The notes under the pieces: generated by a model
Told to the model about the DNA's origin: nothing
Databases searched by the model: none
What the model saw: the letters and a program-made list of their open reading frames with translations, nothing else
Assembly: GCA_029891385.1 (NCBI GenBank)
Contig: CM057228.1
Coordinates: forward strand, 24,114,809 to 24,178,808
From: Erythroxylum novogranatense
Lineage: Eukaryota > Streptophyta > Magnoliopsida > Malpighiales > Erythroxylaceae
Length of the DNA: 64,000 bases
Direction: 5' to 3'
Shown: positions 21,616-33,348 of the stretch, piece after piece
How the letters are laid out: the number at the start of each line of letters is the position of its first letter
How positions within the stretch are numbered: position 1 is the stretch's first letter
Translations under genes and position numbers: made by a program

Positions 21616-22883
21616 ATCGTCAGAAGGCCCTAGGCCCTTTCACTGATATCGAGTTCAAAGCTCTAATCACTAAGCTCCAGTCACAACTGTTATTTTACCG
21701 CTTATTATTTTGCTAAGCATTCACTCACATTTACACAGTCACTAGCGCTTATCGACATATATCTATCACTTCACTCGCTTATCACAGTTGGGATGTTACT
21801 TATAATTTTATACACTCAATCACAGTCACAAATGTTCACATTTGCACAATCAATCACATGTATCTCATTTCACTACACTTATCACATTCAGAACATTATT
21901 CACAGCCTCAAAGACATTTATCTCACCGCTATGATCACTCACACTTGCACAATCACTAAGACATATATTTATATATCACTTTACTCGCTTGTCACAATCG
22001 AGCACTTACTCATAATTTCATACAATGAATTCACAATCACAAGTATTTTCACAATCTCAAAGACATGTATTTCATATTTATAACACTCACATGGATCTCA
22101 CTTTTCACATTCACTAATACTCACATTTCTACCAATATGTCACTTCATTCGCTATCACAAGTATTCACATTTATAACACATTTCACATGTATCTCATTTC
22201 ACTACACTTAACATACTCGTAACACTTATTCACATTCTCGAGTATTCACTTATAATCTTAACACATTAGTCTCACGATTATAAACAAATACATTCACGCA
22301 ATCACTATCATCTATCGCATTTAGCTCAATCACTTTACATTTATATCACTCACTTTAACACTCAATTCATACACATTCACAGCACATTTAATCATATAAA
22401 AGCTGAGGAACCAACTAGGTTACTCACCTGCACTTCCGAAGCCACACTGAAGTCCCAAAGAATATCCGTGGATTGTCGATCCAACGGTGCCTCTATAACA
22501 ATTCAAATGAATTGTCATCACTAAATGCTCAATTAATCGAAATCACTGATGCACATGTCTCAATTCGAAATGATATGATGCATGATCATGATTTCCAGCT
22601 CTCTAATCCCAACATTCACTATTCACTATGTCTATCTCATCCAATTAGTCTTCAATTGAAACTCTAATTGCTCAAAACACAACTCTTAAGTCACATTCAA
22701 TACTAAAATTGACTCTCTTTCGCTAATTACATTCCCGCTGATCAAATTCAAACTCTCAATCTCTTCCTCAATCGTAGACCTCATTCTCTAGTTCACAATG
22801 AAACAAGGATCATCTCAATAGGAGGTCTACACTAAAAGATATGCTCAAAAGACTCAACTAATTCACTTCAGCATTTCACTCCT

Positions 22884-22990
22884 CGTCATGACGTTTGACC
22901 ATTCGTCATGACGCATGGTCGCCGTCGCGATGCATTAAGACACACGCTCGTCGCGACGTCAAATTAACATTTAATTTATTCGCCATGACG
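22884..22990 (-). repeat. Palindromic cassette in C
   Basis: CGTCATGACG lies at 22884-22893 and 22904-22913, CGTCGCGATG near 22923, CGTCGCGACG at 22949-22958 and CGCCATGACG at 22981-22990. The sense-downstream flank contains AGACCTCCTATTGAGATGAT (about 22817-22836), the shared context. Confidence 0.85.
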
Positions 22991-23384
22991 CACGATTGGT
23001 TCGTCTTCTCCGATTCTCATTTCCGGCATTAATTCTCTTAACTCAACATTAAAAACACTCTAACTACCCAGATTCCTCACATTTATGCTCATTAATGCAA
23101 CAATCACAATAAATATCAACATTAAACACATTAAAACTTACCAAATCCGTAAATCCCAAACGAAACCCTAAATCCTCCGAAATCCACTTCTAGCCTCAAG
23201 CAACAATGGAGCTCTCTCAAGCCATGCCAAACATCATCCTTCTCAAGGCTTCTAGCAACGCTCCAACCACAAGAAAAGGAAACAAGCAAATCTCCAAGGA
23301 AAGAAGACCACGATCGTCGACGGTGAAGAGAGAAAAGGGGAAGGGATGGAATTGCTTAACTCCCAAATTCCAAACCTAACTCTC

Positions 23385-23394
23385 ATATATATAG
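23385..23394 (-). promoter_or_regulatory. TATA box of LTR C
   Basis: The minus strand reads CCTATATATATGAG before a leader that contains the donor-like site at 23141. Confidence 0.5.
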
Positions 23395-25274
23395 GGTTAA
23401 TTTTTAAACCTATAGATCGCAGTCCTCAAATCCGATCAATCTCAGTCTCTAAATTTCAATTGCTCATCACAATAATTCTTAAACTCAAAATTCTAATTTT
23501 TCCAAGCCATTATCCACTCACTTTCGGAACCGGAATCACAATTATCAGTCTCAACGCATTTTCTCGATCCGAACTCATATCTCTAAAAATTCCAGAAAAA
23601 TTCCCAAAATTCCTCAAAAATACAAAACACTCAATTCTATACTCAGATCTCAATTTCAATTTCCTCAAATTCGATTCTCGCTCTAAATCAACTATACAAC
23701 TCAATACTCTTTAAATTCTCAACCAATGCACAATCTAACCAACTAGACTACTCAATTTCCTCTTATCACTAAATTCTCGATAACAAATTTCTCACTAAAT
23801 CATATCTAACACTTTATCTCAAATTTTCATAATTCATTTCTCAAAACCACAATTAAATGCTGGAATAATCATGAATGCATGGTACTAAGATGCATGTGCA
23901 ATTAACTCAATTAATCTCATTTATCACTGATTCAATCATGAATGCACTCACTGCTCAAACCATCCAATTACCGATATGCCCATCACACCGGTAACGGGAT
24001 GTTACACTTAATAATCCACATGGCATCGCAATAATTTAAAACCATAACACAACACGATATCAGAAACCACTAAATTTTAAAATCATAATATCAATCATAT
24101 ACAGTCATCCAATAACAGAATAGACAAGTCTATCAGTCCCCTGAACAAAACCAAAAAGGAAACTGATACAAGCATCTATCCTAAGTCATCCTCAAAATCC
24201 AACCCAACTGACCGACCTGTGTGCCATCATTTGCTCCTACCAAAGACGTCAAGACAAGATGGGAAAAAGGCTATCTCCGGAGCTAGGGGTCTACTCTATC
24301 GATCCTGAAAAATTAGATGCAATTTTGGGTGAGTTTGCGAACTCAGTGCGAAACCATCATCGATGGTTCACTCAAATCATGCATTACGCAAATTGCGTAC
24401 AGCACGGCACGGTAATATTCGATTAACAGTATTATATAACAATTTCACAGTAGTCTATAACAGTTTACAGTATCAGTAACAATTTACAATAGCATAAAAC
24501 AGTTCACATCACAATTTACAGTAAATCATGGCATCACGCAGTTCAGTAATCGTCACACAATTAGCAATTCAATCAGTCATGTATATAATGCATATGAGAC
24601 TCTTTCCAGTTATTCAGTATTGTGCCCAAGCGCTCATCGGTGTTCATGGGGACGCGCTGTGATTTCTCCTCGGGCTAGGCCGGTCGAAGATAAAGATTCG
24701 AGCTCGAGGCTCTTTTCAGTGATAATAGCAACTTGGGTCATATTCCATTATCTGATCATGCATTTATGCATGCAATGCAGTGTTCAGTAATTCAGTATTC
24801 AGTGATTCAGTGTATGGCTATAAAAGCCCAGTATTATATTTCTCAAGAATATCGATAATTCATCCAAAGATAGTAATCCAATCCGAGACAAGAGAAAGTG
24901 ATCATGCAATTTCACAGTCTAATACAGTAGAGACATACCATCCAATCATATATATTTCAGTAATCATACAGTTTCACATTTGGCAAGTAATTCACGTTGA
25001 GCATTTAAACAGTCAGGAATTTGAGAAACCAGCTAGGTTACTCACCTGTAACTTCCGAGCTACTGCCTAGAAGTTTCAGCAATGTCCGTGGAATGATGAT
25101 CCAACGGCACTTCTATAACAGTAAAATACAGTCACATTACTAGATGCTCAATTAAACCATTCAGTAATGCATATGTCTCAGTGAGATGATGTACAATGCA
25201 TGTTCATGCTTTTCCCGGCGCTAAAACCCAATTTATAACTCTTATATCTCAATCTAACTCTTCGCTCAATTGAT

Positions 25275-27140
25275 CTTTTTAATTATTTCGGACGATTCTT
25301 CATGAAAATTTAAATTGCATCATGATTGTTGCATGTTGTGCCTTGAATGCATTGAGAAATTGCTACACGTTTGATATGTGAATTGTGTGATGATTTTCCC
25401 GCCTATGAGTTTGAACCAAGGGTGGATATACATATTGAAAATGTAATGTGAAGAATGATGGAAAGATGAGATAAATGATAGTAATGTTTGTATAAATCCA
25501 GGATGGTTAAATTGGTTACTATTGTGAGTAGCTGATCTATCATCATACACAAGTGAATATATTAAGTATATAGGTAATATATACAGACACATATATATAT
25601 GGAGATGATAGAGGAAGAAACTTATGACTTAGTGAATAATGGTTAGTCATAGCTCCCATAGTCTAAAGTTTGAGGGGACATTAGAGTAACATATGAAGAT
25701 GCTTACAATGATCATGTAGGGGTTAGTTTGATATTTGTTAAAGATGTTCCAGTGAGAAATAAACTGCTTTGAGAAGATTATTGTCTGGGGATTATGGAGA
25801 CCAATGAATTGGCAAGTGGTCAAAATAGGATGACTTTGATGACACTACCCAAGCATGTGCGGCAATAAGTATGTTCATTACTCCCTTGGGCTTTGGGTGA
25901 GTTGAACATAATGACCTTGTGAGGAAGATAAAAATTGGTCTTCCCGCGGTATTAAGAATAGCTGATAATAGGTGACTGATCAAGATTGCATAAATAGCAT
26001 AGATGATGGTAACAAGAAACCCTCTTTCAAGAGAATTTTATTAAGTTAGAATAAGTAGATAAGATAGTTTATATTAAGAATGATCAATGAAAGAACTGAT
26101 CATGAAGGAATATAGAATGATTCGAAAATGAGTACACTCCCTATCAGAGTATCAAGCAAGGAGGTGGAATATGTTACAAAAAAATAAATATGTATTTTGT
26201 TTGATGTAAAGGGGTCACATGAGTGGATTCTTAAATCTATGGAGACACGAATTTGCTAGTATGAGGAGTGTGTACATTCAAGTTCCATTATGTGAAAGTA
26301 TACTGAGGAGATGTTGATTCCTAATATGAGGAGTATATAGGTTCGTATTATATCCTGTGTAAGTATGTTCGGGAGATACAAATCTGTCTTGATGAATGTC
26401 TTAGAAATCAAGAAGTTAAGTATGCAAAGAAAATTTCAATGTGTGGAGAAAGTAGTATAAATGAGTAATCATGAGATGTAGTCCAAGAGAGATTTGAGGA
26501 AATTCAAGGAATGGAGAAAATTATTCGTGGAAAGAAGTCAAGTACACTACTGAAAAGAAAGTGAGACAATGTACTTCATTAAGGAACAGTTATATTAAGA
26601 ATGCATGAGGGCTAATCAAGAGATATATGAATTTTGAGAATAATTACTTGAGTTATCAAATGCCTAATAGCACTATGGTATGGGAGACTAAAGAGATTCA
26701 AGATTTGAAGGCGTATTAAAGACATTCGAAGAATTGAGAAAAATAGTTTGAATACAGGGAGAAAATGTGTAAAGCGTATGAGTAACGTGCATAAAAAGAA
26801 TTTTAAAGGAACTATGCTGAGGTAAATTATATCATATAGATTTGGAGATTTTATAGTATGCACTGATATTGTATAAGACATTTGGTTGAAATCCAATGCA
26901 GCGTAACAAAATGATTTCATATGTATGGAGAAAATTGAAGTCTTATGAGTTGACTATTTGAGACATGATTTAGAACTGTTAAATTAATGACTATTTCGAA
27001 AGTTTGAAGATATTATATGTACAAGAATATCTCAAATATACATATGCAAGTGTAGATCATAAAATTTTGAGACAATCGATGAATTGGGAGAAGTAGTTAT
27101 AAGACGCAAGAGATTGATATAAATATCGAAAGGCTATGGT
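25275..27140 (+). other. Unrecognised internal sequence of element I
   Basis: AT-rich sequence between the A truncation point and the first recognisable pol motif of I. Short stretches look protein-like, but I could not assign any to gag, protease or RT. It may be decayed pol or a non-coding internal region. Confidence 0.4.
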
Positions 27141-28526
27141 ATTCTAGCGAGAAAGTCCAAGTGAAGCTGAGTGGTATATCAGATGCCTTAAGTAGAAATG
27201 CGATATTGAGGTTATCGGAACTAATACAAAAGAAAGCATAGAATAGAGGATTTGGTTTACCTCAAATTAAGGATTAAGAGAGTATGAGATTAAAAACAGA
27301 TATAAGTGTCAGGTTTAAATGAGAAGAAGCATATAGGGTGAATGAATAAGAAGTATATGAAATCAATAAAGATGTTTAAGTTGGAAGAATTGCATGTGGG
27401 ATTGAGGCAATAGGTAGAATTATTCGAAGGATTATGATTGTATAAGCGAAAGATATGCTGGTGAAGCGAGTGTAATGATCAGATGCATTGAAAAGAGATA
27501 TTAATAGCAGTGTTTCATAAATTTGGATATTGAAGTTACCGAATTTAGTGCAGTAAAGAGTGTAGAATGTGAAAGTAAATTTTAGGCAAATTGATTAGAC
27601 ACTGGAAGTTTAGATCAGTTCATATGGACCAAGCCCATATTGAAGATTCAAAAATTGTGAATCTTACTAAGAAACTGGAAATGAGCATAATTTTTGGATT
27701 TGAGGAGGAAACATGGTACTGGGTGATTGAGATAAGAAATATGCATACCGGCAAAGATGATTAAGCAAAGCGACTGTGAGAAAAGTAATGGTGATTTAGG
27801 CTATACATCTAAGAAGAAAGATGTCAAGTGATTGAAAGTTTGAATTGTCGACAGTTTTAACTATCGGAGATATGCCTAAAGTTTATAGTTTAGAGATTGT
27901 AGGAACATGAGATTAATGTATAGTTCTATTTGACTTTAAGCATCGCAATTGTTGTCATAGTGTTTTCAATAGAATACGGGATGAGGAGTTAGAAGATATA
28001 AAGAGTCATCGCTTTTGTATTATGATAAGTAAGACCTAAAGATGATTGAATGTCAGATCGATTAAAGAGATATTAGAAATTAAGTGATTAAGGAAGATGA
28101 ATGAATTAAGTTGATTTAGGGCAAAGATATGGAATACGGGAGATTGACATAAGAGTTACATGAACTGAGACTATAGTGATGTGAATTATTAAGTGAAAAT
28201 TGTTTTGTCTCTGAAGGTATCACCTTGCTCAGGAGTGCTCAAGCTAGGAAAAAGAATTCGCTAAGCCGCTATGAATTAGTTCGTATGAACGTATTATGAG
28301 TTGATGCTACTGACAAAAGAATTCAAAGTATGATATATGTGAGCATGTTAAGGAAATATTGAGGTGATAAGATTGTGGTATTATCAAAAGAAAAAAAATT
28401 TATGAATATGTGTGGTGAGAAAGTTGAATATGAGAATGACTAGAATTACTTGGAAGACATGAGTAAAGAAATTGTATTGCTTAACGTTTGCTTAAGTATG
28501 GATGAATTTCGAGGACGAAATTTCTT
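27141..28526 (+). pseudogene. Element I pol remnant: RNase H end, integrase, C-terminus
   Basis: On the plus strand, an SDALSRN-like phrase lies at about 27175-27199 (end of RNase H). VFLKVSPCSGVLKLGK is readable at 28203-28250, matching the integrase GDRVFLRVSPWKG region of A. A VSMLRKY-like phrase lies near 28340, and the usual pol end, GAATTTCGAGGACGAAATTT, near 28504-28523. Stops and frameshifts are frequent. The lineage is the same Tekay type as A, but in the opposite orientation. Confidence 0.75.
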
Positions 28527-28540
28527 AAGGGGGGGAGAAA
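28527..28540 (+). other. Polypurine tract of I
   Basis: AAGGGGGGGAGAAA lies directly before the TGTTAGCCCC LTR start. Confidence 0.85.
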
Positions 28541-28835
28541 TGTTAGCCCCAAAAAATTTTTTTAAAATTAAGCATGATTAGAGTAATTAAGTAAATTATG
28601 TTAGCATTAATTAACTTGACATTAATTAGTATGAGTTAGCATTAAAGATGTTAGGTAGTGAGTTAATGGAATTAAATGAGTTAGTTAGGCTTTAATGAAG
28701 TAGGAAGTTAATGAAGAAGAGAATAGGTTGGGCTTAGAAGATGAATGGGCTTAAGTAGTAAAAGAGGAGAATAAGAAAAGAGGAAGAGTAAGTGAATGGG
28801 CCTTAAGTTAATGGGCTTAAGTAAATTGAGAGGAG

Positions 28836-28843
28836 TATAAAAG
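28836..28843 (+). promoter_or_regulatory. TATA box of LTR I
   Basis: TATAAAAG is followed by a GAGA-rich leader as in J and H. Confidence 0.5.
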
Positions 28844-29081
28844 AAGAGGAATTAAATGAAATGGGTGTAGGAAAGAAGTTGGATTTACGAAAATAGAGAG
28901 GGAGAGAGTGAGTTTCGTGAATGGAGGAAAGAAGGAGGAGAAAAGAAGAAGAGCTTGTTTAGGGCTTGGATTTCCTTGAGAGTTAGTGAGTTTTTGAAGA
29001 AAGTTCAAGAGTTAAAAGTGGAGAGGAAGGCTAGAGCTTCATTTTGAACCAAGTCATCGCTTGGTTGGTGGAAGATTTAAG

Positions 29082-30014
29082 GTAAGTCATGAAATTTTGT
29101 TAGAGATTTTTTTTGGATTTTTGGTTAGAAAGACTAAGAATGGAATGGGTATAGTGATTTCCAAGTTGATTTCATGAAAGGGGTAACATGATTTCTCAAT
29201 TGAAGTGGGATTGACATGGGTTTTTGATTTTAATGAAGAAGGACAAGAAGAGAGAGAAGAGCAAGTGGAGGAGCTCCATTTAACAAGGATTTAACAAGTC
29301 TAAAAGGTGGGTTTCATTTTTATCTTTATGCTAGTAAGTGATAAATACTACCTTAATTAAAGAAATTATGTTCTTTCAAATTACTTTGTGATGATTTGAT
29401 TGAGTATAATAGATGTATGAATGCCATTATATGAGAACTTGACAGTATATGACATTGCTTGACATTGCTTGATAAAGTCATGAATTGAATGAGCATGAAT
29501 ATTAGTGAGTTTATGACATTTGAGCTAAGCATGAAAAGCATTTTCCAGAGAATTAGCTAATTGGATTGCATGAAAATCCATTTTCAGAAAATCAGCTAGT
29601 GGACAAGAAAAGTCCAGTTTTTATGCATGAAATTCAGTGTTATGTGGGTTAGTTAAGTCCACCAGCAAAGTCACGTGCACGTTGACCAGTATAGCCTTCA
29701 CCCGGCTGCCCGATTGTGGCCTAGGATGTTCCTTTTTGGACTCCTCAGCATATGACTACACTTGTGTAGCTCATCAGTAACCCGTGGACTTTTCGAACCA
29801 TCAGCTATGTGTTTATGTGTTAGCATATGTTAGTAAGATTGAAGAATGCTTGATACATGATAGTTATGCTTTAAGCTTGATAGATCATGAAATTCATTGT
29901 GTTATGGTTGTTATGCAAAAAGTATGAATAATACAAGGATTTCAGCTTACCATCATAAACATAAATGTGTTACCCACGGAGCGAAAGCTCACCCCCCCCC
30001 CCTCAATTCTCCAG
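29082..30014 (+). other. Putative LTR-resident intron in I
   Basis: AAG|GTAAGT is a full-consensus donor. The hairpin gagc-gaaa-gctc (29979-29990), a run of 11 C and CTCCAG|G follow. The length is 933 nt. In this family the loop is a GNRA tetraloop (GAAA). Confidence 0.5.
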
Positions 30015-30653
30015 GAAACGAGCAGGATCCTGAGGAGCAAGCTTAAAGGCATTTACTCCAAGAGTTTTCTTTTGATTTTGTGATTTGAAATGATTTTTGT
30101 AAAACAATGCTTTAGTTGCAATTTGAGAATGATATTGTATTTTGAAGTTTCATGTAATTGGGCTTAAAATGCCCACTAAAGCATTGTATGAAATATGATA
30201 TGATTTGATGAAGATGGAATGAATGAGTTATGATTCAAAAGTGAATTTTAAACCTTGATGTATAATGCTTGAATGATGTTTTATCATGGTATCTCAAGAC
30301 AAATTAATATCATGTCAAGTGTAGATTTCAAAGTTGTGTCGAATGGCTTGGAAATCCATGTGGGAAGAAATGCATGTTTAGTTCAAGTGAAGATGTATAT
30401 AGAGTTTTGATTGATGAGTGTTATGTAGAAATAAGAATGTGATTGGGTTATGGTTAATAAGTTTTGCATGAGTGATTGTACAAGATCATTATGGTTTGGG
30501 TTTGATTAGAATGCTAGGAGTGTGTTGTTGCCATTGAAAATCCATTGAGATAATTAGGTTGTTATGTGTTGTGGGATATGGAGGAATTAAGTTTTTATGT
30601 AGGTACTTGGATTGAAGAGGGTTTAGAGAGTGAAATGTGGTTGTTGGCAGAAA

Positions 30654-30925
30654 GTTACACAGCATGTGTGAATTTTCACACGCATCGTGTAATTTTCTCG
30701 TGTAGGAGGCGATTATATGGGTTACACAACCTGTGTGAATTTTCACACAGACTGTGTAAATTTCTGGTGCAGGGAGACGGCAGTGGCAGTGGGTTACACA
30801 GCCTGTGTGAATTTTCACACAGACTGTGTAAATCCATGGTGCAGGGAGACGCAGTAGCAGAAAATTACACAGCCTGTGTGAATTTTCACACAGACTGTGT
30901 GATTTTCTCACGGTCTATGTAACCT
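30654..30925 (+). repeat. Four-copy array of CTGTGTGAA/TTCACACAG inverted repeats
   Basis: Units start near 30654, 30721, 30793 and 30865, with spacing 67-72 bp. Each contains ctgtgtgaa-tt-ttcacacag or a close variant, plus outer ttacaca/tgtgtaa arms. Both strands are open for over 100 codons here because of the repeat; these are not genes. Confidence 0.9.
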
Positions 30926-31493
30926 GATAATGACAGAATTTCGAATTTTGGTCTTCACAAAAGTTGTAGCCCTAGATGTCTATTTTATAACCTTCCAAGA
31001 AAGAAGTCATTCCGACATCTATAGTGAAAGTTATTGCATTTGCGCCAAAAGATGTTCAATTTGATTTTGGGATTGAGCATAGTCTATTCTTTTGGGCATA
31101 AAACACTCATTCGACCTCCAATTGAGGTGACGTTTGAACCATTGGATTTATAAGACATATATCTTTCACTCCATAAAATTTGGTATCATTTAGAGTTAAT
31201 TGAGGAGGTTTTCATTAAAGCAAGTGAGAGGTCAGTTAAGAGAGCATGCTTCGTGTATGAACTCTTTTTGGTTTTTGGTGTGTATCTTGAGTTATATAAC
31301 ATCCGATTGAAGCGATTCTTGTCTTAAATAAAACAAGAGTCATAAGATTATGATTTACAAGAGAAATCAATTTGAAATTAGGGTTAAATGAAATGAACAC
31401 TACAAGGCAAGATGATCAAGCGTCATGTTTTACGGTTCAAGAGTTGGACTCCGGTAACGGGATCCAACAGTTGGGTCCTGGATCCAACAACTG

Positions 31494-31505
31494 TGGTATC
31501 AGAGC
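31494..31505 (+). other. Primer binding site after LTR I
   Basis: TGGTATCAGAGC is an exact match to the common plant gypsy PBS (initiator tRNA-Met type), four bases after GGATCCAACA. Confidence 0.9.
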
Positions 31506-31593
31506 AAGTGTGACAGTGGTAAGTCTAAGCAGTTGGGTCCTGGATCCAACATCGAGCGTCCCGGTTTGTACCATGCGGTAAGGGGGCACTACA
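31506..31593 (+). other. Short leader, repeated LTR end and A-type LTR tip
   Basis: After the PBS the LTR-end phrase gttgggtcctggatccaaca recurs at 31532-31551, identical to 31470-31489. Then 31555-31593 ('...gtaagggggcactaca') resembles the sense 3' end of an A-type LTR. Homology to D begins right after it. Confidence 0.6.
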
Positions 31594-32860
31594 CGTATTC
31601 ATAAATTTAACGATATATTACTAAATTATTATAAACCAGTCTTTATCTAATTTCATGAATATGATTTATCTTATCCTGATATTCCTAATTATACATATGC
31701 ATGACTAAGAAATTTAATTATCATATTTCTCAACCGAATTATCAAGCGATACACATCATAACACGTAACAAAATATAAACAATAAATATTTTACACCTTA
31801 TCAATTATTTATTTAATAAATAAACAAAATTCAGATATTTCGTAAATCTATATATGCAATCATTAATCATTAATTTAATTAATTACTAATTCAAAACATG
31901 ATTCACTATAAAATAATGTATTTGCAATAAAATTCAAAATTTTATTAACCATACACTATTGTAAGGGTACAATTTAAGCTTATCTTGACATGATTTTTGG
32001 ACTCAACTATTTGATTGGTCCAATCTACTCCATAATCATCCTCCGAACATAAATATTTACAAATTTTATTAGACTTTCTTTAAGAAATTTTGTCAAACCT
32101 AGTTACACATAATAATCCAAAATTACCTGCTTTTTACTATTTTATTCTTAATTATTAAAATATCTTTACTTTTCTAAACACCATAATAACTAAAATAATC
32201 TTAATTATTCAAAATTCCTATTTGATTCTAACATTCTTTTATTATTACAAAATATCCTTATAGGTATTAAATTCTAATTTTACCCTTAAATATTTACATT
32301 TCATATTTTACTCGTACATTAATTTTAGATTTTCCTAAATACCTAATTTTCTTTTTTTCTTTTTTTCCAAAATTTTTCTTTTTTCTCTACTCTAACATTA
32401 CCTCTCCTCCTAACATCATTATTTTCTCATTTGTTAGCCATTTTTCCATTTTTCAATGTCTTCAAACTTGTTACACAAACAATTACAAAATAATTCCTAC
32501 TAGAAACTAGTTTAGGATGATTGAAAATCATTAACAAAAGAGATGGAATTTAGCTGGAAATTTTACTATATGAAGTTTTATGCCTTTCCAATAGGTTTTG
32601 GGTTGTTAATCTTCATAATTTATTATCTAATCTATTATCAAACAAACAAAATGAGGAAATATATGAGAAAAGTTTCACATATAGGAGAAAGATCTTGTTT
32701 ATGTACACTTACTAGTTAGAAATATGGAGAAGAAGAATAAGAGAAAGTTATTTTTTGTTAGTTTTCTTCCAACCTACCTACTGCTTATATCTATACTCTT
32801 CTTTTTAATTTTTAATAGGTTAGATTAGGTTTTTATTAAAATTTGGGTATGGGCTTTATA
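31594..32860 (-). repeat. 3' LTR of D (5'-side truncated on the plus strand)
   Basis: The stretch matches about 54790-56029 base for base in many places, such as 'attattataaac' and 'aatatccttataggtattaaatt'. It lacks the part corresponding to 40194-40307 plus 54042-54790. It is non-coding and AT-rich. Confidence 0.75.
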
Positions 32861-33348
32861 ATTATCCCCTTTTAAAAGAATTTCATCCTCAAAATTAAAT
32901 TATGTACATGGGAATCCAAACAAATGAGAATGCTAACATCGATCTTCATCTTTTTCTTCCCAAGTAGCCTCTCTTGGTTAATGATGATGACTTCACAAAA
33001 CTCACACCATCGAAATCTCCAGTCTTTTTAATTTCTTAATATGTTTATCTAAGATTTCCATTTATTCCTCTTTATAAGTCATATCCTTTGCAATCTCGAT
33101 CTCAAGCCTTAATATAACATGGCTAGGATCCGATCAGTACCATCTCTACATCAACATATATAACATATCATGAATCTACGATAACTTCAGAGGTAAGGTT
33201 AATCTATAATCTAATGGCCCTATAAGTTGTACAATCTTATATAGGCCGATATATCTAACTTCCTTCTCCTACCAAACCTTAAAATCCCCCTTTAAGGTGA
33301 TATCGTAAGAAATACCATATCTCTAATATTATACTCTATCTCTTGATG
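32861..33348 (-). pseudogene. D polypurine tract and integrase C-terminal part
   Basis: In the minus-strand sense, AATTTTGAGGATGAAATTC followed by AAAAGGGGATAAT is the pol end and PPT. Upstream, stretches align with the chromodomain/integrase region of A (about 6845-7316) but with many stops. The sequence is broken at 33353 by LTR E. Confidence 0.7.

Larger units (their letters stand above)
21100..23141 (-). other. Putative LTR-resident intron in C
   Basis: In the minus-strand sense, TTG|GTAAGT lies at 23141; the hairpin (21125-21138) and TTTTTCAG|GG end at 21100. The length is 2042 nt. Confidence 0.4.
20822..24006 (-). mobile_element. Solo LTR C (3185 bp)
   Basis: The LTR runs TGTAGCACC...GATGTTACA with TSD cttaa at 20817-20821 and 24007-24011. 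The uninterrupted site is visible in the 3' LTR of A near 4228. No internal region remains, so it arose by LTR-LTR recombination of a former insertion. It is related to the A and B LTRs and carries the same hairpin, repeats, cassette and donor-like site. Confidence 0.95.
4133..25274 (-). mobile_element. Chromovirus A (Ty3/gypsy, Tekay/Del type), nested and 5'-truncated
   Basis: Reading along the minus strand, the order is 5' LTR (20723-25274, cut short), PBS, gag, protease, reverse transcriptase, RNase H, integrase, chromodomain, polypurine tract and 3' LTR (4133-6827). This is the gypsy order with a C-terminal chromodomain. RT is interrupted by element B and the 5' LTR by solo LTR C. Removing both insertions and one copy of each TSD gives continuous homology. 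gag and pol contain several stops and frameshifts, so the copy cannot act autonomously. Flanking TSDs cannot be checked because the 5' LTR is truncated at 25274. Confidence 0.9.
20723..25274 (-). repeat. 5' LTR of A, split by C and truncated
   Basis: 20723-20821 and 24012-25274 together match 4133-5434 of the 3' LTR plus the about 60 bp deleted there. Homology stops at 25274 ('caattgatc|ttttt'). The last 1.39 kb of the LTR, including promoter and cassette, is missing, so this copy has no visible promoter. Confidence 0.92.
28541..31489 (+). mobile_element. LTR I (about 2949 bp)
   Basis: The LTR starts TGTTAGCCCC after a polypurine tract and ends GGATCCAACA just before a perfect PBS. A PPT on one side and a PBS on the other is unusual for one LTR: a 3' LTR should be followed by host DNA. 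The LTR holds a TATA box (28836-28843), donor (29082), hairpin (29979-29990), acceptor (30014) and a palindromic array (30654-30925). The end could also be placed at 31469 or 31551, because the terminal motif is repeated. Confidence 0.8.

Noticed and set aside
30489..30922. 140- and 118-residue ORFs on both strands
   Set aside because: They are produced by the inverted-repeat array; the repeated CVNFHTDCV phrases are translated repeats.
30654..30925. CRISPR-like array
   Set aside because: The regular repeats are palindromic, but their spacers are also similar and the context is a plant LTR. No cas gene is present.
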